This document shows positions 46,523 to 58,776 of a DNA stretch of 64,000 nucleotides, piece by piece (position 1 is the first letter of the stretch; each line of letters begins with the position of its first letter). This stretch comes from Benincasa hispida. Taxonomy: Eukaryota > Streptophyta > Magnoliopsida > Cucurbitales > Cucurbitaceae. The translations under genes were made by a program, and so were the position numbers. The notes beneath the pieces are model-generated. The model was not told the origin of the DNA. It did not search any database and worked only from the letters and a program-made list of their open reading frames with translations. The stretch lies in assembly GCF_009727055.1 (NCBI RefSeq), contig NC_052359.1, positions 19,594,167 through 19,658,166 of the forward strand, in the 5' to 3' direction.

Positions 46523-48030
46523 TGTTAGGTTTTATGTCCTAAAACTCGTGGTTTGTAAACGATAAATTTAGTTTGTAATTCAATAAAGTTATTATTGAAT
46601 ATATGAATTGCTTATTTTGTTTTAGAAATAAATCCAGTAAACTAAAAGATCCATGACTATTACATGAGTACTTGAACTTTATGTGGAGACATAAGAGTGG
46701 ATCAGATTCGAGTAAATAGTCAAAATGATCTATAGTATACGAATAAGGTTGGGTACCTTATTCTGGTAACACTATTGGATGCGACCTATTATGTAGTTGT
46801 TGCAATTTATTGTAAAGTGCTACAAACGAAGTGATCCTAATTCGTTCATGTGGAGACATGAGAAGTGGGGGCGTCCTGTGCAATAAGTTTGCATAAGATC
46901 AGACCAAGAAATAAGTGACTCTTACTTTATAATGTTGTTTACTATTTAAGACTGACTATTTCAAAGCGGTGACCTAGGTAACTTAACCTTAATTCTGAAC
47001 TAACTATGACCTCCTGTTTATTCGGGATTATCCTTAGATTTGCATAGGTGAGGGTTGGCTTAACAACGTCGACTTAATAAGCCTTCCATTTCAGGGGTAA
47101 GACCGGATAGATAGCTGGAGACATAGGGTACAAGATGGAATTCACTTCTACCCGTTTTTAGAGATAGTAGAAAGGTTGTTCCCTTAAATGCTGACTCCAG
47201 ATCTTGAACAAGGGGCCCCACCCTGTCATTCCCTTGAGAGGGACTCAGTTTGGTGATTGGATCTCAAACTAATTGTTCATTAGAGGATCAGTAGAACTTA
47301 AGGAATAAAAGGTAATCTCGGGGATAAAACAACTATTGACCCAGCCGCTATTACGAACAATCTGTGAAGGGTTAACTTACTAATCATAGTTATATCGAGT
47401 ATACACAATATATCTACAGTGAAAGGAGTGCAACTACTGGACTTTAGTGGAGTGACCCGGTAATTAATGAATGAGGGTTAATTCTGTTTAAAGAGTTTAG
47501 CCAATTAATCTTAGATCATTAGAACTCATGATCTATAGAGATTGGTGTCCTAAGTCTCCCAATGGCCTCACATGTCTCCTCATGAATGGTCAGGATCAGA
47601 CCTTTTGTAGCACTTTACAACATTTGTAAATATCTACAAAACGGGTCGTATTCGTAGTGTCACAAGGATAAGATATCCCTCCTTTATCCTTATACTAAAA
47701 ACCATTTAAGTTATTACTTAAGACATGATCCACTTGTATGTCTCACATACATGCTTAAGTTACATGAAATAACCAAGGATCTTAGTTTATTGGATATGAG
47801 TAAATGCAAATAAAATAACATTTATTTTATTAATAACAATGTGTACAAAACGTTTATAAACTACGAGACCACCGGGAGAATTAGGACACTAATCCCAACA
47901 TAGATTGCAGCTGATTTTGTAGGAAGAAGAAGATCTTCATAGGTATTTCTGAAACCCTCTTTTCATTTGATGAACATGCTTAAGTTCGAAGCTAAAATTG
48001 ATGAATTAGAGTGCTTAATGATTCTGTTTT
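46523..48030 (+). repeat. Copia 3' LTR, family B, interrupted at 47539-47900
   Basis: It begins TGTTAGGTTTTATGTCCTAA after a polypurine tract and parallels the solo LTR at 12929 up to GATCTATAG (47538). Family A sequence then intervenes, and from about 47901 the family B tail seems to resume (AAATTGATGAATTAGAGTG, compare AAACTAATGAATTAGAGTG near 14737). The final end near 48030 is approximate. Confidence 0.7.
47539..47900 (-). repeat. Family A LTR fragment, inverted and rearranged
   Basis: From 47568 to 47900 the sequence matches the first 330 bases of a family A LTR on the minus strand (start TGTTGGGATTAGTGTCC at 47900). The 27 bases to its left (AGATTGGTGTCCTAAGTCTC...) are instead the plus-strand start of the same LTR. 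So two opposite pieces of one family abut at about 47567. Confidence 0.65.
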
Positions 48031-48657
48031 CAATGACCACGTGAAGTTACAGTATTGCCCTTCTTTTTTTTTTTTTCATCTTCTTCTTTGGTGCGAGAAA
48101 TCTTCCTCTGCACATTGTCTTCTTCTTTTCCTCTGTACGTCATCTTCTTCTTCTATGGCACGACGAGTCTATGCGACCAAATCCGGTGAGCAAGAGAGGA
48201 GAGACGAGTGATTTTGTGAATGAGGAAACAAAGAGAGAGCGAAGAGCGAAATAAGCTAACAATTTGTGAGTGAAAAAAAAGAGAGCGAGACAAGCGAGAG
48301 CGAGAGACATAGTGATTTGTGAGAGAAAAAAGAAGAGAGAGCGGGAGAAGCGAGAGCGTGAGCAAGACTTGAGTATATTTTGGTAATTTTACCCAAATTT
48401 GACGTCAGCAAAAGAACATTTGACATCTTTTAAAAAACTGGATCATTTCACCTTTTTTTTGTCTAATTTTTGGATCATGCATCCAACACACCCACTTTGG
48501 GCTTCATCCGAGCAAAAAATAGACGGCCCATCGGTTCAGATGATCCGTCACAATATACATATGTAAAACAGAATCTTGCATATCGCGGCTTTCGACTCTC
48601 ATTTCCCTTCTTTTCTTGTTCGAACATCTTCTGAAGTTCTCTAAACCCCCAACTAAA
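48031..48657 (+). other. Upstream region of the KR-rich gene
   Basis: Contains a T-run (48066-48078), a GAGAGCGAGA-rich purine block (48190-48370) and, near 48560-48657, the probable 5' untranslated region. No TATA box is convincing. The small frame at 48011 is not supported. Confidence 0.4.
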
Positions 48658-51621
48658 ATGGCTAGAGATCGAAATGGTGAGCTATCTACTAAGAGAGGAA
48701 GTTCCGATAACGAAGAGCCCGGCGAACGAGAAGGAGAAGACAACGGTGCTCCCTCGAAGATAAGCTCCGGTAGGAATTCTGATAAAGATCGTGAAAATTC
48801 AGGCTCTGATGCGGACGAAGGACGAAAACGCGGCAAATCAAGAATAAAATCGAGAGACAGTTTGGATTCCGATGAGAAACACGACAAGAAACGTGGGAAG
48901 AGTTCGAGAAGAAAGGGAAAATCCCGTAGACGATACAGTAGTAGTGAGGAGGATTCTGATTCCGAGGATACCGAATCTGATAGCTCGATGTATGATTCGG
49001 ATTCGGGACACTCGGACGCGGAATCGGCTTCAAATAGTTCGGGTTCGGAAGGCGATAGCGATAGCGAGGAGGAGAGGAGGAGGAGGAAGAGGAAAGAAAG
49101 GAGGAGGAGAAGAGACAAGGAGAGAGAGCGGAAGAGGAGGAGAAAAGAGAAGGAGAAGAAGAGGAGGAGAAAAGAGAGGGAGGAAGAGAAACGAAGGAAG
49201 GAAAAGAAAAAGAAGGAGAAGAAGGAACGAGGAAAGAAAGGGGCAGTGACGAATTCGTGGGGAAAGTACGGGATTATCAAAGAAACTGATATGTGGTACG
49301 TGACGATTGAATTGTTCCTTGAATGCTTCTGTTTGCTTACTGCGAAAATTTGTCTTCATTTTCTTAAATTCAAGTCCTCTTCTTACTGTCTTCCTTTTTG
49401 CCGAACACTTTTGGCTTTGATGAAGCTGTGTGCATGTAATCAACTGAACCTGATTTTTGTTATACTGTGAAAGAGTTTCTATGTTGCTTCTCGATTCCTT
49501 CTGCATAACCATGGACCCTTTCTTCAACTTGTTCTTGTTAACTTTGTTTCATAGGAACAAGCGACCGGAGTTCACTGCATGGTTGGCTGAAATTAAAAAG
49601 GTAAATTGATTTATGCCCAATACGTTCCATTAGCTCAATAATGCTAATTTATGACATTTGTAAGCTGGTGACATGATCGTATTGCTGAAATTTTGAAGTG
49701 TTCTGCAACTACAAAGCGTGTAGGATAGCTCTATGCAATAGTTGAATTTCCTTCATTTTTAACGGACTTCATACTTTCAATACGGTGGTGCCAACTTCAG
49801 TATTTCATGTCTTCGATATATGGATTTGAATTAAGTAGAACCAAATTAGTTTCTTCATGTAACTTCACCATCGAGAAATGAAAGACGACTTCCAATACCA
49901 ATCCACATAACCTTCTTTTGCTGTTTTTTGAACTCAAATTACTTGAGCAGCATGCCTATTGTTTGGATTGAACATGAAAGTATACCAAAGTCGGAACAAT
50001 ATACGATCTGACTGCTTTTCATAGTTGTCGTGTTTCTGCTAATCATATTATTTTGAATATTACATTGTTCTTAGGTTAACTTGGAAAGCCTAGCTAATTG
50101 GGAAGAGAAGCAAATGTTTAAGGAGTAAGTAGATAAACTGATCATGTTGATCATGTTAAGTTTTACTCATCACGGTTATTACTCTTGAAGATAGCTGTTG
50201 TATTTACTTCTTTAATTCTCGATCCATTTTTGAGAAATTATTTAAAATTGTAAATAACTTCAAAGTTCAATCTCACTGAACTTGTGATGATTGTTTGTAC
50301 AGATTCATGGAGGACCATAACACGGCCACTTTTCCATCCAAAAAGTAAGGTTCTGAATATTTTTGTATATGCAGCTACTATGTTCTTGTTTGAGAGGTAG
50401 AATGAAAGAAATGAACATGGAATCCTAGATGGAACATTGCTATGGTCAATATTTCTTTTAGTGTGCATTTTCTACAGGATTTTAAACAAAATCTCTATTT
50501 TAAACCCAAGAAAGCAATGAACTGATTTTTTTTTTTTGAAGATCAACTCATGTTGTTAATTATGCTTTCACTTATTAGACGGGTATTCATTTTGTTGTTT
50601 GCAATGTCAGCCACTTGCATTTATTTTATGTCATTTCAGGTACTACAATCTTGACGCTTATTACCAGCGTAAAATACAAAAAGATATGAAGAAAGGCCAC
50701 AAAAAGATTGTGGAAGGAGAACGCACTGTGTTCGATGATGAAGAACAAAGGAGGTATTTTCTACTTTTCTTCTTCTTTCTTTACCTGCTGTTCGTTTTGA
50801 GAATTAAACACACTTCATATTTAGAAATTTTGTTGCTCATCTGGTGGTTGAATATGAATGTTTGATGGTGGAGCCACACCACACTTTAAGAATTCACAAA
50901 GAAATTCTTTATTCAGTTTTTCAAAAGTATATCAAATCATTTCAAATACAAGGTCTGAGGAATCATCTACTAACTAAAAGACCTATAAAATTACACTAAA
51001 AAACTGTTCAATAAACTACTAATAAAACTAATTAACCAATTCTTGAACTCACTACATAATTTGAAGTGCTATCTTGTTCCTGGACTTAATGCCGTCAAAC
51101 TATTATCGAATGTCATCATATGGTCTCCCTTGAACACCCGCCAATGGCTAAACCCTAGAAAGAAATAAAAATGAAAAGAAAAAAGAAAACAGAGAGGGTC
51201 GAGATGTTCAAACAGTCTGTTGGTTTGGTTAATAATTTCACTCTACTTTTCAGGCAAGAACTACTCATAGAACGTGAAAAGCACAAGGAAGAACAAGTGG
51301 AAGCCTTGAAGCGCTCTATGCAGACTGGAATGGTCAGTGATTTTACTCTCTGGAAGTAGTTTGGATTATCCAACTTTATTGCAAGTTTCTTACTTCCGTT
51401 CCTCACAGGCACAAGCAATGAAAGAACAAGCTCGACTTAGGGAGGAGATGGCTTATCAGTATAAGCTTGGAAACTTTGAGGTAGGCATAAACGTGAACGA
51501 AGTTTTCCTGCGGTTTCATTTTGATGTGCATTCTCAAGCTAGTTCCTCAAATTTTTGCTACATTTTATTACAGGCTGCAGCTGCCATCCAGCGAAGATTG
51601 GACCCAGATGTTGCCTTGTGA
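48658..51621 (+). CDS. Lys/Arg/Glu-rich conserved nuclear-type protein, eight exons
   Basis: Exons 48658-49295, 49555-49600, 50075-50124, 50303-50344, 50640-50753, 51254-51332, 51409-51480 and 51574-51621 all have GT-AG borders and keep one frame, giving 362 residues. Residues 1-130 are acidic and Ser-rich with many SD/SE pairs, suited to casein kinase 2 phosphorylation. Residues about 140-200 are almost only Lys, Arg and Glu, a nuclear-targeting and RNA-binding-like tract. The conserved part begins with WNKRPEFTAWLAEIKK, continues through an FKEFMEDHNTATFPSKKYY block, and ends with a long charged helix (ELLIEREKHKEEQVEALKR) and AAAAIQRRLDPDVAL. I do not recognise a named protein. A role with splicing or other nuclear RNA proteins is only inferred from composition. 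Clean splice sites argue that it is a live gene. Confidence 0.88.
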
Positions 51622-53333
51622 GAACTGAGAGAAAGAGGCATTATCTCGTGTTTGGGTACTACACGGTTGCATTCTCAAGAACTCCGAAAGTTCCGGAAGG
51701 TCGTGTTTGGATTTCCAAACAAAGGGAAGCTCTCCAATCCCAATCATTTCTGGCAACCTCTGTAGTTTTATAGCATCCCATGGATAAGTACAGGAATGGT
51801 TTTGACTTGTTTTTCCTTTGGATAATAAGGGTAGTTGCATAAAGTCCTTATGTTATCTAGGTGTAAAAAAACATTCCCCTTGCTAGAATTAATTGTAGTT
51901 ATAGTTAGCAGTCCAAATGTGGGTCGTGAATTTGAGCATATGTTGTGCCCTCAGAAATGGACAGAGAGAAGAAATGGCATTTCTAGTCATTTTTTTTGCG
52001 TTAACGGCTGAACAATGGATGGATTGTTTTAATGGAAAAGTTAGGGGTTCTACTCTTTAACAAGAACATGGAGGAATTATCCAATTTTTTTCTAAGTTAC
52101 TCGTGGTGTTTGGGGGATTGACTTGAGTTGAATTTTTTAAACCCAACTTGCCAAACCTCACTAGTTAGTAATAAATAATTCGACTCCACGACTTTAACAG
52201 TGCTATAAGCAGTTGAAATTTACACATTTATCAAGATATTCTAAATTTTGTTAAAATTACACATTTATCAAGATATTCTAAATTCCCTCATTTACTTATT
52301 CTATTCTTTCATCCTTCATACTTCGACAAAATTAATGGAAATACTTTGAGCATATATATAGTCAAATCAAACAAACTCGCCTATAAATTTGTCAAAATGT
52401 AACTAAATACATTTATATTTTTATTTTGTCATATTACACTCTATATTCTACCAAATTATTGAATGTAAAAAGTTGGGACCTTTTCAAATATTAAAAATAT
52501 TTATACTTTATAATAAAAAGTTATAAAAGTACTTTTGGACTTTTTTAAGTATAAATATTTTTTAGATTTTTCGTTTATAAGAATTTTTCTAAAAAATTTG
52601 AGAAAATATGTGTGCAATTGAATAATTAAACAAAAAGTTAAAGTCCCGTTTGGTAACTATTTGATTTTTTTTTTTCAAATTTAAGCCTATAAATGCTACT
52701 TCAATCTCCAAAATTTTATCTACTTTTTGCCAATAATTTAAAAAATCAAGCCAAAATTTTAAAAGCTATTTTTTTTTAGATTCCAATTTTTTACTTGATT
52801 TTTTAAACCATCGATAAAAAGTAAATAATAAAAGAAAAAATTGAAAATAATAATATCTATAAACTTAATTTTAAAAAATAAAAAGTTATCAAATGGGCCT
52901 AAACAAATACAAATTTTCTATTGTTACAAACATATGCATAGAACTCAACTCAACTTAGTCAAAGACCAACTTATTTTTAGTAATGACCTATTTAATTGAA
53001 GCTGTTTATCCAAATTCTTCAAACTCCTTTTTTTTATTTTCAAGGTTAAAGTATCATTTTCGTATCTATACTTTAAAATTCGTCAACTTTTCTAGTCTTA
53101 GTCTAAAAACATATTTTCATATCGTATTTCTTTACATAAAAATTATTATGATTATTCAATCAATTTCAATAAAAATTAATTTTTAAAATTAAATTTAAGA
53201 TTTATTAAAAGTATACTAAAATCGAATGAAAGTAGACAACAAAATTGGAACAAATTTCAAATGATGAGAACTAAAATGATATTTTAACCATGTTGGTATC
53301 TTTCTTCTTTTCTATACCTAGGTTATTTAGATA
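51622..53333. other. 3' flank and AT-rich intergenic DNA
   Basis: The first 250 bases probably hold the 3' untranslated region of the KR-rich gene. The rest is AT-rich, with an AAATTACACATTTATCAAGA duplication near 52213-52275 and one MITE (52643-52900). No coding sequence is seen. Confidence 0.5.
52643..52900. repeat. Fold-back MITE, about 258 bp
   Basis: The left end GTCCCGTTTGGTAACTATTT and the reverse complement of the right end GGCCCATTTGATAACTTTTT agree in most positions, and inner parts (AAGCCTATAAATG, AAGTTTATAGATA) also pair. The GTTTGGTAAC style is common in plant hAT-like MITEs. Flanking duplications were not resolved. Confidence 0.6.
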
Positions 53334-54340
53334 GGGGTGGTTTTGAAAGTTAATTGAGAAAATGGGTGGTTTCCAACTTATTTAGGGAAAATGGGTGGTT
53401 TTTTTGTCCCCATCTGAGTGCGTCTCTTGGAATATTTTACTATTTTTCCCCGTAATTCGAAAATATTTTATTTAGTTTTTTTCCCTCGTACGCCGCATTA
53501 ATGCATCTGTTGAATACAATCGCACACGATCGCTTTGTAAATTACTATGCGATCGTTTAGTAATTTATATACGATCGTTTTATGCGTCATTCAGGAATAT
53601 TTTATTTAGTAAATTACTATGTGATCGTTTAGTAAATTATACACGATCGCATACAATCACTTAGTAAATTATCTACGATCGTTTAGTAATTATACACGAT
53701 CGCTTAATAAATTATACACGATCGCTTAGTAAATTATACACGATCGCTTAGTAATTTATACACGATCGCTTAATAATTTTAACACAAATTTATCTAAACG
53801 ATCGCTTAGTTATTTATTTGCTTAGTTAAATGTACAACATCAATTGTATTTTGCAAATTTAGCACAAATTTATCTAAACAAAACTAAACGATCACGTAAT
53901 AGTTAGGTAAACGATCGCTTAGTATTATCTAAACGATTGCTTAACAAAATCTAAGAGATCGCTTAGTATTAGCCAAATGATCGCTTTATAAATTAGTACA
54001 CAATCGCGTAATGGATATCTAAATGATCGCTTAGTATTAGCTAAACGATCACTTAGTATTATCTAAACGATCGAATAACAAAACCTAAGCAATCACTTTA
54101 TAAATTAGTACACGATCGCGTAATGGATATCTAAACGATCGCTAATAGTTAGCTAAACAATCGCTTATTATTAGCTAAACGATCACATAATGGATATCAA
54201 AATGATTACGGAACAGTTAGCTAAACGATCGCTTAGTATTCTCTAAACGATCACTTAACAAAACCTAAACGATCGCTTAGTATTAGCCCCGTAAGCCGCA
54301 TTTTAAAAAAATTAAATTAAATCGGTCACGCGCGCGTCAG
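53334..54340 (+). repeat. Left terminal inverted repeat with CGATCG array
   Basis: After about 180 bases of plain end sequence, 53518-54296 contains some 30 imperfect repeats spaced near 20-22 bases, such as AAACGATCGCTTAGTATTAG, TTACTATGCGATCGTTTAGT and ATACACGATCGCTTAGTAAA. The block at 54296-54340 (GCATTTTAAAAAAATTAAAT, CGGTCA) also occurs in the right end, but outside its array. Confidence 0.85.
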
Positions 54341-56103
54341 AGTGAGTTGTGTCTGTTGAACAGACACATTCAGAATGACACACTGTGGTCATTCTGACCA
54401 AATTTGGCGTTTTCCCCCATTTTAGCATAAAAAATCCCACATTTTACCTTCATTCCACCGTTTTCATCTTCTCATTTCACAAATTTATCAATTATATCTT
54501 CTCCTTCACATATTTCATCCCATCTTCTCCTTCACCGAAACCTTCATTTCATCTTTCCTTTCATCACCGAAGCCTTCATTTCATTTTCACCCAAAACAAA
54601 CTTTCCTTCATTTCTTCCACATTTTTCATTTATTTTCAAATACCTATTATTTTCTACCTTCATTTGTTTTAGTGTAGTATTTTATTTGGTAAGTCGATAT
54701 ATTTTTGTTATTTAACTTTGAATTAAGTTTTTGATAATTTTTACTGATTTTTTTAATGTTTATTTTATTTACAGTGGATATTATTCAAAGTTTTTTTGGT
54801 AAGTTGGAATATTTGGTAAGGTGCAAAGCTTTTTTGGTAGTGTACAATATTTTTCTTTTAATAAGTTGATATATTTTTTATAGTTGATATATATTTTTTA
54901 TAGTGTGCAATATCGGTAAGTATGTTGATATATTTAATAAGTCGATAGAATCTCTGTTGTTGCTTTCTGGTTGGTATTTAGTTGATATTTAGATTTTTTA
55001 AATATTACATCATAGTCTCAAATTATTTATGTTTAAACTTATAAAAAAAGCATTAATAAAAAAATATTAACGTTCTTAATGGAAAAAGAAATAAATCTAA
55101 AAATAGGTTGAAAGAAAATTTTAACGAATTCTAAAAATAGGTATTTAAATCTGTTTTTTATGGAAAAAAAATAAATCTTTTAAAATGTAAAATTTATATT
55201 AAAATTTTTTTCATTTTGCCAAAATTTTAAAATTTATTAGTAATTTTTAATGTAAAATTAAGAATATGTGGAGAAAAGAATAGTGATATTATTTTTAAAA
55301 AAATATTATATGGTAAAAATAATGGTTTTTTTTCATACTTTTAGTAAAAATAATCTAACACGAATTTTTAAAAATAAAAGATTATATTTAATTCACGTTG
55401 GAAGAAAATTTTAACGGAATCTAAAAATAGGTATTTAAATATGTTCTTAATGGAAAAAATAAATCTTTTTAAATGTAAAAGTTATATTAAATTTATATTT
55501 AAATTAGTGATATTTAAAAAAAATTAGTGATATTACTTTATTTTGTGAAGAAAAGAAAAAAAAATAAAAAAAAGTTAATAGTTAAGAGTTTAGAAACATA
55601 TAAAAAAGTCATTAATAAAAATAATATAATATGTTCCTAATGACTATTAATATAAAATTATTAATATATTCCTAATGTCTATTAATTTAGTAAAAAAATA
55701 TTACATAGTAAAAAAAATCCATAATTTTGTATTGACTTTTTTTTTTTTAAACAGTGGCAAGTGTTTCTGAGAAAACTCTACAATCAAGTTATTTGAAAGG
55801 TATGTATATAGTTATTTACCCATTATTTGGAATGATGTATTCATTATTGAATATTGAATGTTAAATGTTATTGTTAGTGATATTGTGTTGTTGTAAATTT
55901 TATGATGATTAAAGAACAAAGATTCATGTCAATATAAAAGAATATTTATCAATGATTTATGGTCAAATGATGATGCATGTCTTAATATTTTGTTTGTTTA
56001 TTAAAAAAAAACATTCCTTTATTTTTACATATTAAACAAAAAAATAGTAATAACACATTAATATTGTTAGCCTAATATATACTTACAAATATTATGATAA
56101 ATA
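54341..56103 (+). other. MULE interior before the transposase, noncoding
   Basis: A pyrimidine-rich leader (54400-54680) with repeated CCTTCATTTCAT words, then very AT-rich DNA with GTTGATATATTTTTTATAG repeats (54800-54920) and a duplicated block, GAAAGAAAATTTTAACG with TAGGTATTTAAAT (near 55110 and 55400). A possible small exon, 55757-55799 (TGGCAAGTGTTTCTGAG, followed by GTATGT), might be the transposase 5' exon. Confidence 0.45.
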
Positions 56104-58556
56104 TCAGATTGCATTGGGGAAACTACAATGGATGTTGTGAAATTTTTATGTTTTATGCACGGAACATTGTTAATGGGCCAAACAGGATAGAATATGATAG
56201 GCAACCATCTCTTCTTATAAATATGCATCGTCAAGTTGACTTCAACACATTAATCGATGGATTATGTGATGCATTATCCATAAATAGAGATGATGGGGTA
56301 AAAGTAATATTTAGATATGGTAGTTATGTAGCGGGATCTACTTTCTATATCCCCATCTCATTACAAAGTGAGACTAATGTATAGTTATGCTCCATACCCT
56401 CCAAATAGAGTTGAACAGTATATATCCCAACCCAGTGTCCCAAGTCCAGCATCAACGAGAGAAGAAGTTGAAACTACTCTTCAGTTGAAAAGCCATGTTG
56501 TGGAGGATGAGCAGTGTGATCTAACTATTGCTACAAATGATGAAGAAGTTGAAATAGACGATGATGATATCAATCTAGATGAACTATCTGGTCAATTTTA
56601 TGGCGTACATGAAGTCTCAGAAACATTTACTGAGATAGACTTGAACAAGATGATCATTGAACCCGATTCGACAATGGGGGATGACAGTAATATGGGGTCT
56701 GATTCACTACTTAAGAGGATGATATTCAATTCCAAATCGGATTTCAAAAATGTAGTGAAAAACTATTCAATCATTCGACATCAAAATTTTGAAGTCATTG
56801 AATCAAACAAAACAACATGGGATGTCAGGTGTAAGAGATATGGCAATGGGTGCACGTGGAGACTTCGAGCTGTTTGCTGTAAAACACACGCTAAATTTGA
56901 AATCACCCAGTACAATGGCCCACATTCTTGTGTGTATGCAAGACTGAGTCAGGATCACAATCAATTGGACTCAGATCTAATTGCATCTAAGGTAAGTAGC
57001 ATAGTGAAAAAAATTCTGTCAGTTGACATCAAAACATTACAAGGTATTATCTTGAAACAGTATGGTTATTTCGCCAGTTACTGGAAAGTGTGGGATGGAA
57101 GAAGAAAAGCAATTGCAAAGATATTCAGAGATTGGATCGAATCGTACAATTTGCTACCCAAATGGATGAATATCTTGCAAATCACAAACCCCGGTACAAT
57201 CGTCCATTGGAGGCTAAATGAGGTGGATTGTGATGAAAGGCTTGTAATGTTTAGTAGCGTGTTTTGGTCGTTTGGACCTGTTATCGAGGGTTTCAAGCAT
57301 TGCAGGCCGCTACTTCAAATTGACAGAAACCATTTGTATGGGAAGTATGAAGGAACATTGTAAATAGCGACCTCAGTAGATGCAAATGGTCACGTCTATT
57401 CAGTTGCATACGCCATTGTACCGGAGGAAAGTGCTGACTGGTGGGTCTAATTTTTTAGAAATTTACGGGATCATTTGGTGCATAGAAGGGAGGGAATGTG
57501 TCTAATTTCAGATAGATACAAATGCATTATATCTGCAGTCAGAAACCCTAGCAACGGTTGGGTTGGAGTACACCACAAATTCTGCTTGCGACATGTGGCA
57601 GTAATTTTAACGACAAGTTCAAAAATAGTTTATTGAAGAATTTGGTGTATAGTGCAGGATCAAAATTTCAAGTTCGGAAGTTTAATGACTATATGGCCGA
57701 ACTTTAAATAGCAAATCCTAATTGCTAACGATATTTTGCTTCCATAGATCCTAAGCAGTGGACACAGTCACATGATGGTGGTCATCGTTATGGATGGCTA
57801 ATCACGAATGTGGCCGCAAGTACAAATGTTGTTCTGAAAAGAGCCAAAAAGCTACCGATCACTACACTAGTCCAAGCAACATTCTACCGAATTATTACTT
57901 ATTTCGCTGCTCGTCGTGTAGAAATAGAGACTGCCCTTGAATCGGGAGAGTGTTTCACGAGGTAAATTATTCACATCTTAGTTACCCACGTTTTTATACT
58001 AATTATCGATGTATTCTAAGAAATTGTCGTATTTATCATGGGTATGCGATAAAGAAAATAAGTTATTGGGAACAATGTGCAACCAAATATTCCGTCAACA
58101 TATTTGACCATCGAACAGGGCTGTGTGAAGTTACCACCTCAATCAACCCAATAACACTAAAGGTGGAAACACACACCGAGTAAAGTTGAGTGAAAGAACA
58201 TGCACATACAATAAGTGGCAGAGTTTTGGAATCCCCTGTTCTCATGCTATGGCTGCGTATAAGACCATTCGGCTAGACTACTTTCACTACATTGAAGACT
58301 ACTACAAAATTTCCACTTATCTGGCATGTTATTCACCCCAATTCAAGCCCATCCTTGATAAAAAATGTTGGTTTGATCCTAACTTCCCAACTATTTATCC
58401 AGACGAATCACGAGTTAGGAAGGTTGGCAGACCGTGTATTTCTCGCATGCAAAACAAGATGGATTGGAGGGAACGTTAAAGACACGGTGCACAATTTGCA
58501 AACAAGAAGGGCATAATAGACGGAATTGTCCCAATCGAGCTTGTGATGTGACTTAG
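56104..58556 (+). pseudogene. MuDR/MULE transposase, broken
   Basis: Parts in order: an N-terminal domain (RLHWGNYNG to YIPISLQSE, 56104-56365); after a frameshift, an acidic spacer; the MuDR DNA-binding domain with FNSKSDFKNVVKNYSI, WDVRCKRYGNGCTWRLRA and YNGPHSC; the MULE DDE core with LLQIDRNHLYGKYEGTL, AYAIVPEESADWW and LISDRYKCIISAV; KFCLRHVA and HDGGHRYGW blocks; the SWIM zinc finger CTYNKWQSFGIPCSHAMAAY; and a CCHC knuckle CTICKQEGHNRRNC ending at the TAG at 58554. In-frame stops at 57361 (TAA) and 57448 (TAA) and several frameshifts break it. The first two catalytic Asp positions are kept. When intact, such a protein cuts and joins the element ends. Confidence 0.9.
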
Positions 58557-58776
58557 TTATTTATTTTTAATTCTCATTGTATTTAATTGATTATAACTTC
58601 ATTTACTTATTTATTCTTTATTAATTGTTTGTATTTATACAATGAAGGGTGTATTCTTTATTAATTGTCATTGTATTTATATAATGATGGGTGTATTCTT
58701 TATTAACTGACATTATATTTGTTGATTGTAATCACATTGATTTTGACTAAATTTAATATTGTTTTTATGGGACCAG

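Noticed and set aside
48504..49527. Long antisense Ser/Leu/Phe-rich reading frames opposite exon 1 of the KR-rich gene
   Set aside because: They mirror the purine-rich coding strand; the sense frame continues through eight consistent exons.
53518..54296. CRISPR-like regularly spaced repeats
   Set aside because: Units are adjacent and degenerate with no unique spacers, lie in the ends of a DNA transposon, and the genome is plant nuclear.
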